Source of the DNA: a virus
Virus record (IMG/VR): IMGVR_UViG_3300027608_000003
Span: 1 to 43,665 of that record
DNA: 43,665 nt
Reading direction: 5' to 3' (one strand)
This document shows, one piece after another, positions 26,485 through 33,090 of this stretch; the first letter of the stretch is position 1; each line of letters begins with the position of its first letter. The translations under genes and the position numbers were made by a program. The notes beneath the pieces were generated by a model. It made no database searches and was not told the origin of the DNA. It saw only the letters and a program-made list of their open reading frames with translations.

Positions 26485-26502
26485 TTGTCACGTATGTGAC
26501 AA
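26485..26502. promoter_or_regulatory. Perfect 18-bp dyad (operator candidate) over a possible late promoter
   Basis: TTGTCACGTATGTGACAA is a perfect inverted repeat with 7-bp arms and a 4-bp centre. On the minus strand TTGTCA (5 of 6 to the -35 consensus) lies 16 bases from CATATT (4 of 6 to the -10), pointing into the late unit. A dimeric regulator bound here would block that promoter. The promoter call is weak; the symmetry is certain. Confidence 0.5.
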
Positions 26503-26659
26503 CAAAGGATTGATTGAATACTTTCTATGGACTTGACAGCTATTTTGTAAAACAGGACACTGAGTGCTTCTTTCTTTTACTCTTTTCTTTCTTAGGTTCA
26601 GGTATATAACAGCTATATAGAAGGTTTGATGCGAGTTCTGTAAGAACGAGCATGTTTAG

Positions 26660-26681
26660 TTAACAACCCCCTCTTGTTTAA
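26660..26681. other. Stem-loop presenting CCCCCTC
   Basis: TTAACAA and TTGTTTAA arms (7 pairs, one bulged T) enclose exactly CCCCCTC as the loop. The same heptamer forms stems with GAGGGGG at 27187-27206 and after the capsid gene, so loop pairing between sites is possible in RNA. Confidence 0.35.
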
Positions 26682-26790
26682 AAGACTACAGCAGCGTTAT
26701 AAGTTGCCATAAGTAATAATATATAAAAATATATTTGCCCCTCCTACCCCTCTACTACCTACTAAACCTAGGCTAACCAGCATAACGAGT

Positions 26791-26880
26791 ATCAACTGCT
26801 TAATTAATAGGCAGTATGCTTAAATATTAAGCAATATGCCTCTTTTATAGGCAATATGCCTCTTTATTGAGCAACCTTAT
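26791..26880. repeat. 20-bp periodic iteron-like repeats, origin candidate
   Basis: GCAGTATGCT, GCAATATGCC, GCAATATGCC and GCAACC start at 26811, 26831, 26851 and 26871, exactly 20 bp apart; a degenerate unit precedes at 26791. Each is followed by an AT-rich half (for example TAAATATTAA, TCTTTTATAG). Spacing near two helical turns puts the sites on one DNA face, as in replication iterons or cooperative operators. Beside a very AT-rich stretch, an origin is the best guess. Confidence 0.55.
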
Positions 26881-26884
26881 ACAT

Positions 26885-26913
26885 CAACAACTTATCTACC
26901 CCCACAGTTGTTG
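26885..26913. repeat. Inverted repeat CAACAACT / AGTTGTTG
   Basis: Perfect 8-bp arms separated by 13 bases lie directly after the iteron-like repeats. It could be a protein site or a weak RNA hairpin. No T-run follows, so it is unlikely to be a terminator. Confidence 0.4.
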
Positions 26914-27031
26914 TTCTAGTTCCTTTTCAAACCTACATAACAGCCATTGTTTGGTATAGGTTTGTAGGCTGGTTAGTGCCACTCGTGAGTCGAATGCGTT
27001 GAAGAATTGACTGTGTGACATTGTGATTCCT

Positions 27032-27132
27032 ACTGCGTCCGCCCCGCAGTCTGTGGTTGGCCTTGGCTACTGCGTAGCATGCCCCACGCCAGAACCCGCT
27101 AAAGCGGAACCTGTCATGTGTCAAGCGTGGGG
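27032..27132 (+). ncRNA. Possible structured leader RNA, GC-rich hairpin chain
   Basis: In a mostly AT-rich genome this stretch is GC-rich and packs consecutive perfect stems: ACTGCG/CGCAGT (27032-27050), GCTAC/GTAGC (27066-27078) and CCCCACGC/GCGTGGGG (27082-27132) with a nested CCGC/GCGG hairpin (27096-27107). Small ORFs through it are not credible. It lies upstream of the first early gene, so it may be a leader RNA (antitermination or regulatory) or a free RNA. Strand is assumed from the early genes and is not proven. Confidence 0.45.
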
Positions 27133-27180
27133 TAGTTGTGTGGTGTTCGCGGGTCGGACTGGGTTCCGTTGGCTCGGAAG

Positions 27181-27213
27181 TTTTCACCCCCTCTTTTGTG
27201 AGGGGGATGAAAA
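27181..27213 (+). other. Long hairpin 36 bases upstream of the first early gene
   Basis: TTTTCA then CCCCCTC pairs with GAGGGGG, one bulged A, then TGAAAA: 13 pairs with a 6-base loop. The arms are near-symmetric, so it could stop transcription on either strand, but no long U-run follows on the plus strand. It may protect the 5' end of the early mRNA or act as a leader terminator. Confidence 0.5.
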
Positions 27214-27248
27214 CCCCCTCGCTTTATCAACGAAACAAAGGAAACAAA

Positions 27249-27464
27249 ATGTCTCAAAGTAAATTCGATTTCAACGCTTTCAACAGTCTCGTAGAGCACA
27301 AACCAGCAGGTTTGCAGATCTATTTGGCACAGCAGTTACTCTCTAACGCTCTCTGGAGTATGGAGAAATACGACAATCCTCGTCAAAACGAGACACGTGA
27401 CGCACTCAATGCTCTCAAGACATTGCGTACTCAACTCAAGGCTGATGCACTCGCTCGTGCTTAA
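27249..27464 (+). CDS. First early protein, 71 residues
   Basis: ATG at 27249 with AAAGGAAA upstream; a longer ORF from 27138 runs through the hairpin region and is rejected. The protein is helical and mildly basic (FDFNAFNSLVEHKPAGLQIYLAQQLLSNALWSMEKYD..., ending ALKTLRTQLKADALARA). It has no recognisable domain. It is the first gene of the early unit and is followed directly by a strong terminator, so it may be made alone and early, as host-takeover proteins are. Confidence 0.7.
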   Translation: MSQSKFDFNAFNSLVEHKPAGLQIYLAQQLLSNALWSMEKYDNPRQNETRDALNALKTLRTQLKADALARA

Positions 27465-27473
27465 CCTTAAATC

Positions 27474-27508
27474 AAAGGTAGTAGTTCAATCTACTACCTT
27501 TTTTTTTG
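27474..27508 (+). terminator. Strong rho-independent terminator after the first early gene
   Basis: AAAGGTAGTAG, loop TTCAAT, CTACTACCTTT, continuing as a run of Ts: an 11-bp perfect stem whose 3' arm merges into the U-tract. It lies 10 bases after the stop. Downstream early genes must have their own promoter or rely on antitermination. Confidence 0.85.
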
Positions 27509-27530
27509 TTCACAACTCTTGGAGATCGCT

Positions 27531-27671
27531 ATGCGTAATGACTATGACAAACACGATGTAACTCACATCTTTCAAGAAAAATGGGATGTTGTAGGTATAT
27601 TGAAAGACCTGTTGGCATGTTTTGCTTTTGCAGCAGCTGTAACAGTCCCATTTGTAATCTACCTCTGGTAA
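27531..27671 (+). CDS. 46-residue single-TM protein
   Basis: ATG at 27531 with GGAG six bases upstream; stop TAA at 27669. A charged N-terminus (RNDYDKHDVTHIFQEKW) precedes one hydrophobic segment (LLACFAFAAAVTVPFVIYLW), predicting a C-terminal inner-membrane anchor. No family is recognised. Possible superinfection-exclusion or host-membrane effector, by position only. Confidence 0.55.
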   Translation: MRNDYDKHDVTHIFQEKWDVVGILKDLLACFAFAAAVTVPFVIYLW

Positions 27672-27675
27672 TCAC

Positions 27676-27957
27676 ATGATGTATCACGCTATACATTTTG
27701 ATGGCAACGTTGTTGTCAGACCTATGACTGATGGGATCACTGATGCTGAATGGTTTCATGGATGCCGTTGTGTAGAGCACTCTCTCTCTCATTACAAATT
27801 GACCGAGGCTTTGAAAGACAGACTGGATGTTCTAACTAAAGAGCAGTGGTCTGAACTCATAAGCTCACTGGATGAGCCTGGCAATGTTCCTAATAACAAA
27901 TTCATATCAACCCGTTATGTCGCTGATAAATGGGATGCAGATAGAACTATCTATTGA
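27676..27957 (+). CDS. Early protein of unknown function
   Basis: A 93-residue protein with tandem ATGs at 27676 and 27679 and no clear SD, four bases after the previous stop. The sequence is mixed alpha/beta (YHAIHFDGNVVVRPMTDGITDAEWFHGCRCVEHSLSHYKL). No motif is recognised. Confidence 0.5.
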   Translation: MMYHAIHFDGNVVVRPMTDGITDAEWFHGCRCVEHSLSHYKLTEALKDRLDVLTKEQWSELISSLDEPGNVPNNKFISTRYVADKWDADRTIY

Positions 27958-27967
27958 AAGGTAACCT

Positions 27968-28183
27968 ATGAATGAACGCTATTTACCTATATGTACTCAC
28001 TGCTATGCAGTGCGTGTTGAACCACAAAGAGCTAGAGCTTTGCGTCCAACATGTGCTTCTTGTGGTGAAGAGATTGCTAGACAAGTTAAGCACACTGTTG
28101 TTCCAATGAACAAGAGTAACTACATGCTTGTCACTGACCGTAGTCTATTGACCCAACTCAATCCTAAGAGAACTACACCATGA
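27968..28183 (+). CDS. Small zinc-ribbon protein
   Basis: 71 residues, with AAAGG six bases before the ATG. CTHC (9-12) and CASC (29-32) form a CxxC...CxxC zinc-ribbon pair 17 residues apart. Such small phage proteins often bind nucleic acid or host transcription/translation factors. It overlaps the next gene by 4 bp (ATGA). Confidence 0.65.
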   Translation: MNERYLPICTHCYAVRVEPQRARALRPTCASCGEEIARQVKHTVVPMNKSNYMLVTDRSLLTQLNPKRTTP

Positions 28184-28395
28184 CCAAGATGAAGAACTTT
28201 GAATCAGAGATACGTCAAGAGTTCATGCAATCAGACACCAAGTACTGTGTCTATTGCACTGAGCCTAAGAATGACAAGATGACTTGCTGTGAGGAGTATC
28301 ACTTTGTTCCTTTCAGCAGTTTGTATCCACAAGACCAATCCATCCTTATCCAAGAACAACTGGATGAGTACAACAAATGGTCAGCTGCTCAATAA
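28180..28395 (+). CDS. Small Cys-rich early protein
   Basis: A 71-residue acidic protein with CVYC (23-26) and a CCEEYH segment (35-40) that could complete a treble-clef-like zinc site. The rest is helical (DQSILIQEQLDEYNKWSAAQ). Coupled by ATGA to the preceding zinc-ribbon gene. Function is unknown. Confidence 0.6.
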   Translation: MTKMKNFESEIRQEFMQSDTKYCVYCTEPKNDKMTCCEEYHFVPFSSLYPQDQSILIQEQLDEYNKWSAAQ

Positions 28396-28409
28396 CAACG
28401 CTCAGTCTG

Positions 28410-28511
28410 GCAAGCTGTGCGCCAACTACGTTGGCACTTGCTTGCTTAGCCTTCGCTTGGATAGATAAGCGGGACTTGCCGACTGCCCGCCTTGAGCGGG
28501 GGCAGATCGGC
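28410..28511 (+). other. GC-rich double-hairpin block between early genes
   Basis: The 149-base gap after 28395 is GC-rich. Two composite hairpins are visible: GCAAG...CTTGC enclosing GCCAA/TTGGC (28410-28441), and GCCGA + CTGCC + CGC pairing with GCG...GGCAG and TCGGC (28478-28511) around loop CTTGA. The second is followed by CTTCGCCCTTTGTTT. It may be a terminator, processing site or small RNA; strand is assumed. Confidence 0.45.
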
Positions 28512-28544
28512 TTCGCCCTTTGTTTCATTCAATAGGAGTTAGCT

Positions 28545-28751
28545 ATGAATTTAGATAAACAGTTAGATTTAGTTGATGAGATGCAATGGGAAGACAGTGG
28601 CAAGGTAGAGATGATCTCATTGGAAGATGCTGGTTTGGAAGAGCCAGCGTTAGTTGAAGAGACACACATACATGGTCATATGTTTCGTAACGGCATTCAT
28701 GCTTACCTTGATTGGTTCTATGACGGGTCGATAGAGAATGACGATTACTAA
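28545..28751 (+). CDS. Acidic early protein
   Basis: 68 residues with AGGAG eight bases before the ATG. It is strongly acidic (ending DWFYDGSIENDDY) with a His-rich middle (ETHIHGHMFRNGIH). A DNA-mimic or host-inhibitor role is possible from composition only. Confidence 0.55.
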   Translation: MNLDKQLDLVDEMQWEDSGKVEMISLEDAGLEEPALVEETHIHGHMFRNGIHAYLDWFYDGSIENDDY

Positions 28752-28884
28752 GTACTGGGCGATAGAAACAAATGACTATGACGATGTACTGGTTGAGGTT
28801 ATTATCCCCGACCCTTTTGCCAGTACTGAAGACACTCTAGTGTCCCAACTTACTCAACAAACTTTGGAGATAGACCATGCCTAA
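28738..28884 (+). CDS. 48-residue acidic small protein
   Basis: ATG at 28738 overlaps the previous gene by 14 bp and its stop (28882-28884) overlaps the next gene start by 8 bp, typical of tightly packed early genes. The protein is acidic (TKYWAIETNDYDDVLVEVIIPDPF). From memory, proteins starting with KYWAIET-like strands occur in phages. No function is assigned. Confidence 0.5.
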   Translation: MTITKYWAIETNDYDDVLVEVIIPDPFASTEDTLVSQLTQQTLEIDHA

Positions 28885-29590
28885 CTGGTGTGAAAACAAA
28901 ATGACTATTAAACATCAAGATCCCTTGATGGTTAAACGAGCACGAGATGCTTGGATGTCTGGACAATTCTTAAGTGAATTTATTCCTATTCCGAATGATC
29001 TAAAGATTGTTTCAGGTCGTGTTGGAGCTGATGACAATCCTGAACAAGTGTTACTAGTATCACAACAGGTCATAAACAAAGCTCAGCACGGATACATAGA
29101 CTGGTATGCCTTTTCTACAAATGAGTGGGGTACTAAGTGGGACATTGGCTATCACAAAGATGAGGACAACGCTCCATACAACGAGAACCAAGCTGAGTTC
29201 ACAGTTAGATACAACTCTGCTTGGTCACCACCAGAGGCTGCTTGTTTCAAACTAGTGGCTATGGGCTTTGACATTACAAACTACTACTACGAACCAGGTA
29301 TGGGATTCTGTGGTGTGTTTGAGAATGGTACTGATACAACTTATAGCACTGGTCAAGCACCTGAAGAGATCCAAGAACAGTTTGGATTTGATGTTCCTGT
29401 TATTGAGTTAACTAGACAAGAACTTATTGACAAGCTGTTAAATGATGATGTTAGTAACTGGTCAAACATAGAAGATTTAAAAAACTATGTTGAACATACA
29501 GCTATGAATGGTGTAACTGGATATAAAGATATGACTGAAGATCAGCTCAAAGAAGAGTACATCAGTCGTGGGCTACATGAAGAAGAATAA
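28877..29590 (+). CDS. Api92-like ferredoxin-fold early protein
   Basis: A 237-residue protein. It begins MPNWCENKMTI, the diagnostic start of the Api92/DUF1281-like family of phage and plasmid proteins. It also shows WYAFSTNEWGTKWDIGYH and FTVRYNSAWSPPEAACFKLVAMGFD, matching the conserved WGTKWD and SAWSPP blocks of that ferredoxin-like domain. The biochemical role of the family is not established. A C-terminal acidic extension (about 180-237) is helical. Confident as to family, not function. Confidence 0.75.
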   Translation: MPNWCENKMTIKHQDPLMVKRARDAWMSGQFLSEFIPIPNDLKIVSGRVGADDNPEQVLLVSQQVINKAQHGYIDWYAFSTNEWGTKWDIGYHKDEDNAPYNENQAEFTVRYNSAWSPPEAACFKLVAMGFDITNYYYEPGMGFCGVFENGTDTTYSTGQAPEEIQEQFGFDVPVIELTRQELIDKLLNDDVSNWSNIEDLKNYVEHTAMNGVTGYKDMTEDQLKEEYISRGLHEEE

Positions 29591-29647
29591 GTTTACTTCT
29601 GTAGCAAGTTCTAACGAGCTTGCTATGGTGGCAATCTTGCCGTAACT

Positions 29648-30097
29648 GTGGAGAATCAAGTGGAAATAACTTCCTCCCCTCTGTATGCTGCTGCAACTGA
29701 ATCGTTAGTTTCAGATGCTTCAGCTACTAGCACCTTTGAGAAGATGATACAGGTTGCGTATACGCATAGCACTGTAGACACCTTCACAAAGGAATTGAAA
29801 GACACTGAGAAGCTGATCAAAAAAGACTTTGAAATATCGTCTATGCCTGGACCTTGGCGATCTGCTAAATCAGTTATCCATACTGCTATGAAGCTCAGTA
29901 TCAGCTTAGTTGATGATAACGGCAGCTATTGCGGTAAGACTTATCTTCAGAACAAGATCAAGGAAGCTAAACCTGACAAAGAAGAGGTCACTAACCAAGA
30001 GTACATTGATAAAGTTCTGAAGCTTCTCATGGAAATCCCAGGGCATCTTGATGCTAAGACTATCCATGCTGAAGTTAAGAAAATGTTGTTTGCCTAA
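29648..30097 (+). CDS. First gene of the VWA/AAA+ operon, unknown function
   Basis: 149 residues from a GTG start (29648); no in-frame ATG before residue 33 and no strong SD. The ORF is open upstream only to 29615. The protein is helical and Lys/Glu-rich (TKELKDTEKLIKKDFEISSMPGPWRSAKSVIHTAMKLSISLVD...). Its TAA overlaps the ATG of the VWA gene (TAATG), so it is translationally coupled to it and may be a partner or substrate adaptor of that system. Confidence 0.6.
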   Translation: MENQVEITSSPLYAAATESLVSDASATSTFEKMIQVAYTHSTVDTFTKELKDTEKLIKKDFEISSMPGPWRSAKSVIHTAMKLSISLVDDNGSYCGKTYLQNKIKEAKPDKEEVTNQEYIDKVLKLLMEIPGHLDAKTIHAEVKKMLFA

Positions 30098-31896
30098 TGC
30101 TTACAAAAGCTATCGAAGTTCAGAAATACATTAGAGCTAGTGCAGGTAGGGCTGGTATATCTATAGTATTTGAAGACGCTAATGAGCCTAGGCATGATGG
30201 TAAGACCATCTATCTACCTAGGATTACTCATAAAACCACTGACTTAGAACTACAGCAGCTGATGGCATCTGTTGACCACGAGGTTGCACATGATCGCTTC
30301 AGCAGCTTTGAAGTTCTTAAGAATAAAGACCTTAATCCTAAAGGCATCTTGATGTTTGTATGGAACTTCATGGAAGATTCCCGTATCAATGTCATAGAAG
30401 CCAAGGAATATCAGGGTTTCAGAGAGAACTGGGATGACTGTAGTTCAATGCTGGTAGAACAAATCCTTGTTCGTGCTAGTAAGAATACATCAGCCATTGC
30501 AAAACTCACTGTAGCCTTGATGTGTTGGGAGTCTGATCTAACAGCAGCTAGTTTTCCAAAGATTGGACTTGCTGCATTATCAACAACTCCCAATAAAAAG
30601 GTAATGGATGTTCTTAATAACTTTTCTGATCGTCTTGTTCATTGTCATTCGATACTGGATAAAAAGATAGGCACTGAAGCTACATACAAACTAGCAGAAG
30701 ACATCCTCAAAGAACTGGGTGATGCGTGTCCTAAAGAACTACCAATACCAACTAAACCCAAAGAAGGTAGCAGTGGTGAAGGCAAGATGGAAGGAACAAC
30801 CACAGAGAAAGCAGATCAAGAAGGAACTGGTGAGGCTGCTGAAGCTAGTAAGTCTGATGGTGAAGGTGAAGTAGCACCAGCTACAGAGTACAAAGTCATA
30901 GACATTATTCTCACACCTGAAGAGATAGAAACATTCTCAATGTCAATGCCTGATGAAGGCTCAGAGATGAGCAAGACAGGTGTTAACTTTGCACCAACTG
31001 GTTCTAGAGGTGAGTGGGACATGACTGACTACTCAGAGTTTATTGTTGTTGATTACCCACGTAGAAAAGGTGAAGACAAATACTTTGAGGCTAGTAGTTA
31101 CAGAAGAAATTTCTTGCAAGAGTATGAGAAACGGATAACTCCAAACCTTGTATCACAAGAGAACTTTGCACAGCAGGTACGTAGACTCATTCAGATCAGA
31201 GCTAAGTCACAGACTCAGTACGGTGTTAAGAAAGGAAAACTAGATCAGTCTCGACTGTCTCGTATTTGTTTCAATGCACCAGGTTTCAATGAACGTGTGT
31301 TTAAGAACAAGATAGATAACAAGACACTGGATGCTGCTATCACAGTATTGGTAGACATGTCTGGTTCAATGGGTGGAGACAAAGTGCTAAACGCTTTGGC
31401 TTCTACATTGCTTGTTAATGAAGTTTGTTCAACACTCAACATACCTCTTGAGATACTTGGCTTCACTGATGCTAGTGCAGGATTCTCAGAACCTAAACCA
31501 TTGATGTTTGTATACAAAGGCTTCAATGATCTAAGGGTAAACGATGATAGCCTTAAAGAATATTTCGCTCTCAGTAGTGGGTTTATGGTTGGTAACCCCG
31601 ATGGTGAGAATATCTTGTGGGCTTATGATCGTTTGAACAAGCGCAAAGAGAAGAAGAAGCTATTGATTGTGATGTCTGATGGTTCTCCAGCAGCATCTAA
31701 GTCATCAAGTGGCCTAGAACAGTTCACAGAGAAAGTAATCAAAGAGATAGAAGCATCGAAGTCTGTTGACATATACGGATTAGGTTTGTGTAGTGATGCA
31801 GTCACGTACTACTACAAAGCTAACAGTGTTGTCAGAGAACCAAATGAAATACCAAGCAAGTTGATTGAGTTAATAGAAAGGAAAATTCTTAAATGA
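30097..31896 (+). CDS. HExxH + VWA-domain protein (CobT-like)
   Basis: A protein of 599 residues. N-terminal part: VDHEVAHDRF with HEVAH at 61-65, then FMEDSRIN (E93 or D94 a possible third ligand), a zincin-like arrangement. A helical region continues to about 215, then an acidic/Gly-rich linker (220-262). The C-terminal VWA domain carries the MIDAS DMSGS (420-424) plus FTDAS (456-460) and MSDGSP (526-531). The layout resembles CobT-type partners of MoxR/CobS AAA+ ATPases, which load metal or remodel proteins. There is no other cobalamin gene here, so cobaltochelatase function is unlikely. Overlaps its neighbours on both sides. Confidence 0.85.
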   Translation: MLTKAIEVQKYIRASAGRAGISIVFEDANEPRHDGKTIYLPRITHKTTDLELQQLMASVDHEVAHDRFSSFEVLKNKDLNPKGILMFVWNFMEDSRINVIEAKEYQGFRENWDDCSSMLVEQILVRASKNTSAIAKLTVALMCWESDLTAASFPKIGLAALSTTPNKKVMDVLNNFSDRLVHCHSILDKKIGTEATYKLAEDILKELGDACPKELPIPTKPKEGSSGEGKMEGTTTEKADQEGTGEAAEASKSDGEGEVAPATEYKVIDIILTPEEIETFSMSMPDEGSEMSKTGVNFAPTGSRGEWDMTDYSEFIVVDYPRRKGEDKYFEASSYRRNFLQEYEKRITPNLVSQENFAQQVRRLIQIRAKSQTQYGVKKGKLDQSRLSRICFNAPGFNERVFKNKIDNKTLDAAITVLVDMSGSMGGDKVLNALASTLLVNEVCSTLNIPLEILGFTDASAGFSEPKPLMFVYKGFNDLRVNDDSLKEYFALSSGFMVGNPDGENILWAYDRLNKRKEKKKLLIVMSDGSPAASKSSSGLEQFTEKVIKEIEASKSVDIYGLGLCSDAVTYYYKANSVVREPNEIPSKLIELIERKILK

Positions 31897-33026
31897 CACC
31901 ATTAAAAGCGTCACCGAAGGTGGAAGACCTTGTTAAGAAAGCTTTGAAAGAAGCTCTTGACAAACGTAAGCCACCGAAGTGGAAAGTAATAGAAACATCA
32001 ACAGAAGATGTTTCACATGAAACAATCACAGAATGTGACACAGTAAAAGAACTCATGGCAGGATCACCTACAACAGGTCTTAAACCTAATCAAGTCTACC
32101 TCTCTGAGGTTATCGGTCAGCCAGTTGACCACGATTTTGGAATCACTGTATTCCAAGAATCTGATTGGGATGAGCGTATAGCTGCATTTGTTCCTAGTAT
32201 CAATTCAACCTATGTCATTGATCCAAAACTTGCATCTGACATTCTTCAAGCATGGGAGTTAAATGAGAAAGTACTTTGCTACGGTCCTACAGGCGCTGGT
32301 AAATCTAGTCTTATTGAGCAGTTGTGTGCTCGTACTTATCGTCCTTTTGTTCGGGTTAATTGCACTGGGGATATGGATTCCTCAATGATCTTTGGTCAGC
32401 TAACAGCTAAGGATGGTTCAACAATCTGGGTAGATGGTGCAGCAACAGAAGCAGTCAAGTATGGTGCTGTCTTTGCATGGGATGAGTGGGATGTAACTCC
32501 TCCAGAGATCTCAATGGGTCTACAGTGGCTCTTAGAGGACGATGGCAAGCTTTTCTTGAAGGAGATGCCAGGTAGTACCAAGGACAAGCAGATCATTCCT
32601 CACAAGGACTTTAGGCTTGTTGCTATTGGTAACACACAAGGTCAAGGTGATGACACAGGTGCTCATGCAGGTACTAACGTACAGAACTCAGCAACTCTTG
32701 ATAGGTTTGGTACAGCAGTATTCGTTGACTATCTACCAGCAGCAGTGGAAGAGAAGATCATTACAACCAAGTTCCCAACAACAGTCACTGGTAAAGCAGC
32801 TAAGGAACTTGTCAAATTAGCAAATCTTATCCGTCAGGGATATAAATCAGGTCAATTCAGTTTGACTGTTTCACCACGTACCTTGTTTGGTATCTGTAGA
32901 AAAGTAAGTGTCGGTGCTACTCTTAAGTCAGCATTCACACTTGTATACCTCAACAAATTGAACGACACGCAACGTAAAGTTGCTGGCGAGCTTTTTGCTA
33001 AGGTATATGGAACCTCCGAAAACTAA
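31893..33026 (+). CDS. MoxR/CobS-like AAA+ ATPase
   Basis: A 377-residue protein. Walker A GPTGAGKS (131-138), Walker B FAWDEWD (194-200), sensor-1 AIGNTQGQGD (244-253), and LDRFG (269-273) with a likely arginine finger are clear. RVNCTGDMDSSMIFG is typical of CobS/MoxR proteins. The N-terminal 100 residues look like a substrate-binding extension. ATGA overlap with the VWA gene indicates a stoichiometric pair: the ATPase hexamer would act on targets recruited by the VWA protein. A hairpin follows the stop. Confidence 0.88.
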   Translation: MTPLKASPKVEDLVKKALKEALDKRKPPKWKVIETSTEDVSHETITECDTVKELMAGSPTTGLKPNQVYLSEVIGQPVDHDFGITVFQESDWDERIAAFVPSINSTYVIDPKLASDILQAWELNEKVLCYGPTGAGKSSLIEQLCARTYRPFVRVNCTGDMDSSMIFGQLTAKDGSTIWVDGAATEAVKYGAVFAWDEWDVTPPEISMGLQWLLEDDGKLFLKEMPGSTKDKQIIPHKDFRLVAIGNTQGQGDDTGAHAGTNVQNSATLDRFGTAVFVDYLPAAVEEKIITTKFPTTVTGKAAKELVKLANLIRQGYKSGQFSLTVSPRTLFGICRKVSVGATLKSAFTLVYLNKLNDTQRKVAGELFAKVYGTSEN

Positions 33027-33040
33027 AACATAAAACCACA

Positions 33041-33075
33041 TAGTCTTCCTGTAATGGGAAGGCTATCTATTTTGT
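33041..33075 (+). terminator. Hairpin after the AAA+ gene, weak terminator
   Basis: TAGTCTTCC pairs with GGAAGGCTA (9 pairs, one G-U) around loop TGTAATG, followed by a modest T-rich tail (TCTATTTTG). It lies between the VWA/AAA+ operon and the primase gene, so it may set their ratio rather than stop transcription fully. Confidence 0.5.
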
Positions 33076-33090
33076 GCTTTAAAGAAATAA

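Larger units (their letters stand above)
26439..27248. other. Divergent control region, no protein gene
   Basis: This is the only gap above 300 bases. It separates the minus-strand late unit from the plus-strand early unit. From left to right it holds an 18-bp dyad, a pyrimidine-rich tract, a small stem-loop exposing CCCCCTC, an AT-rich stretch (about 26710-26742), 20-bp periodic repeats, an inverted repeat, and then a sudden GC-rich, hairpin-dense section (27030-27213). Short ORFs here lack SDs and look spurious. I infer it holds the origin of replication and both main promoters, although no clean sigma70 promoter is evident. Confidence 0.7.

Noticed and set aside
26533-26560. Plus-strand TTGACA as an early promoter
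   Set aside because: No acceptable -10 lies 16-18 bases downstream.
26960-27180. tRNA gene in the GC-rich leader
   Set aside because: No 7-bp acceptor stem with a proper T-loop (GTTCGAAT-like) and anticodon arm could be assembled.
26933-27299. Short ORFs in the GC-rich control region
   Set aside because: No SD, odd composition, and they run through perfect RNA stems; the structure explains the sequence better.
29603-29624. Hairpin AGCAAG/CTTGCT before the 149-residue gene
   Set aside because: Only 6 pairs with a 10-base loop and no T-run; not distinguishable from chance.
30097-33026. Auxiliary cobalamin biosynthesis (CobS/CobT cobaltochelatase)
   Set aside because: No CobN or other cobalamin gene is present, and the HExxH part argues for a different role; the resemblance is at family level only.
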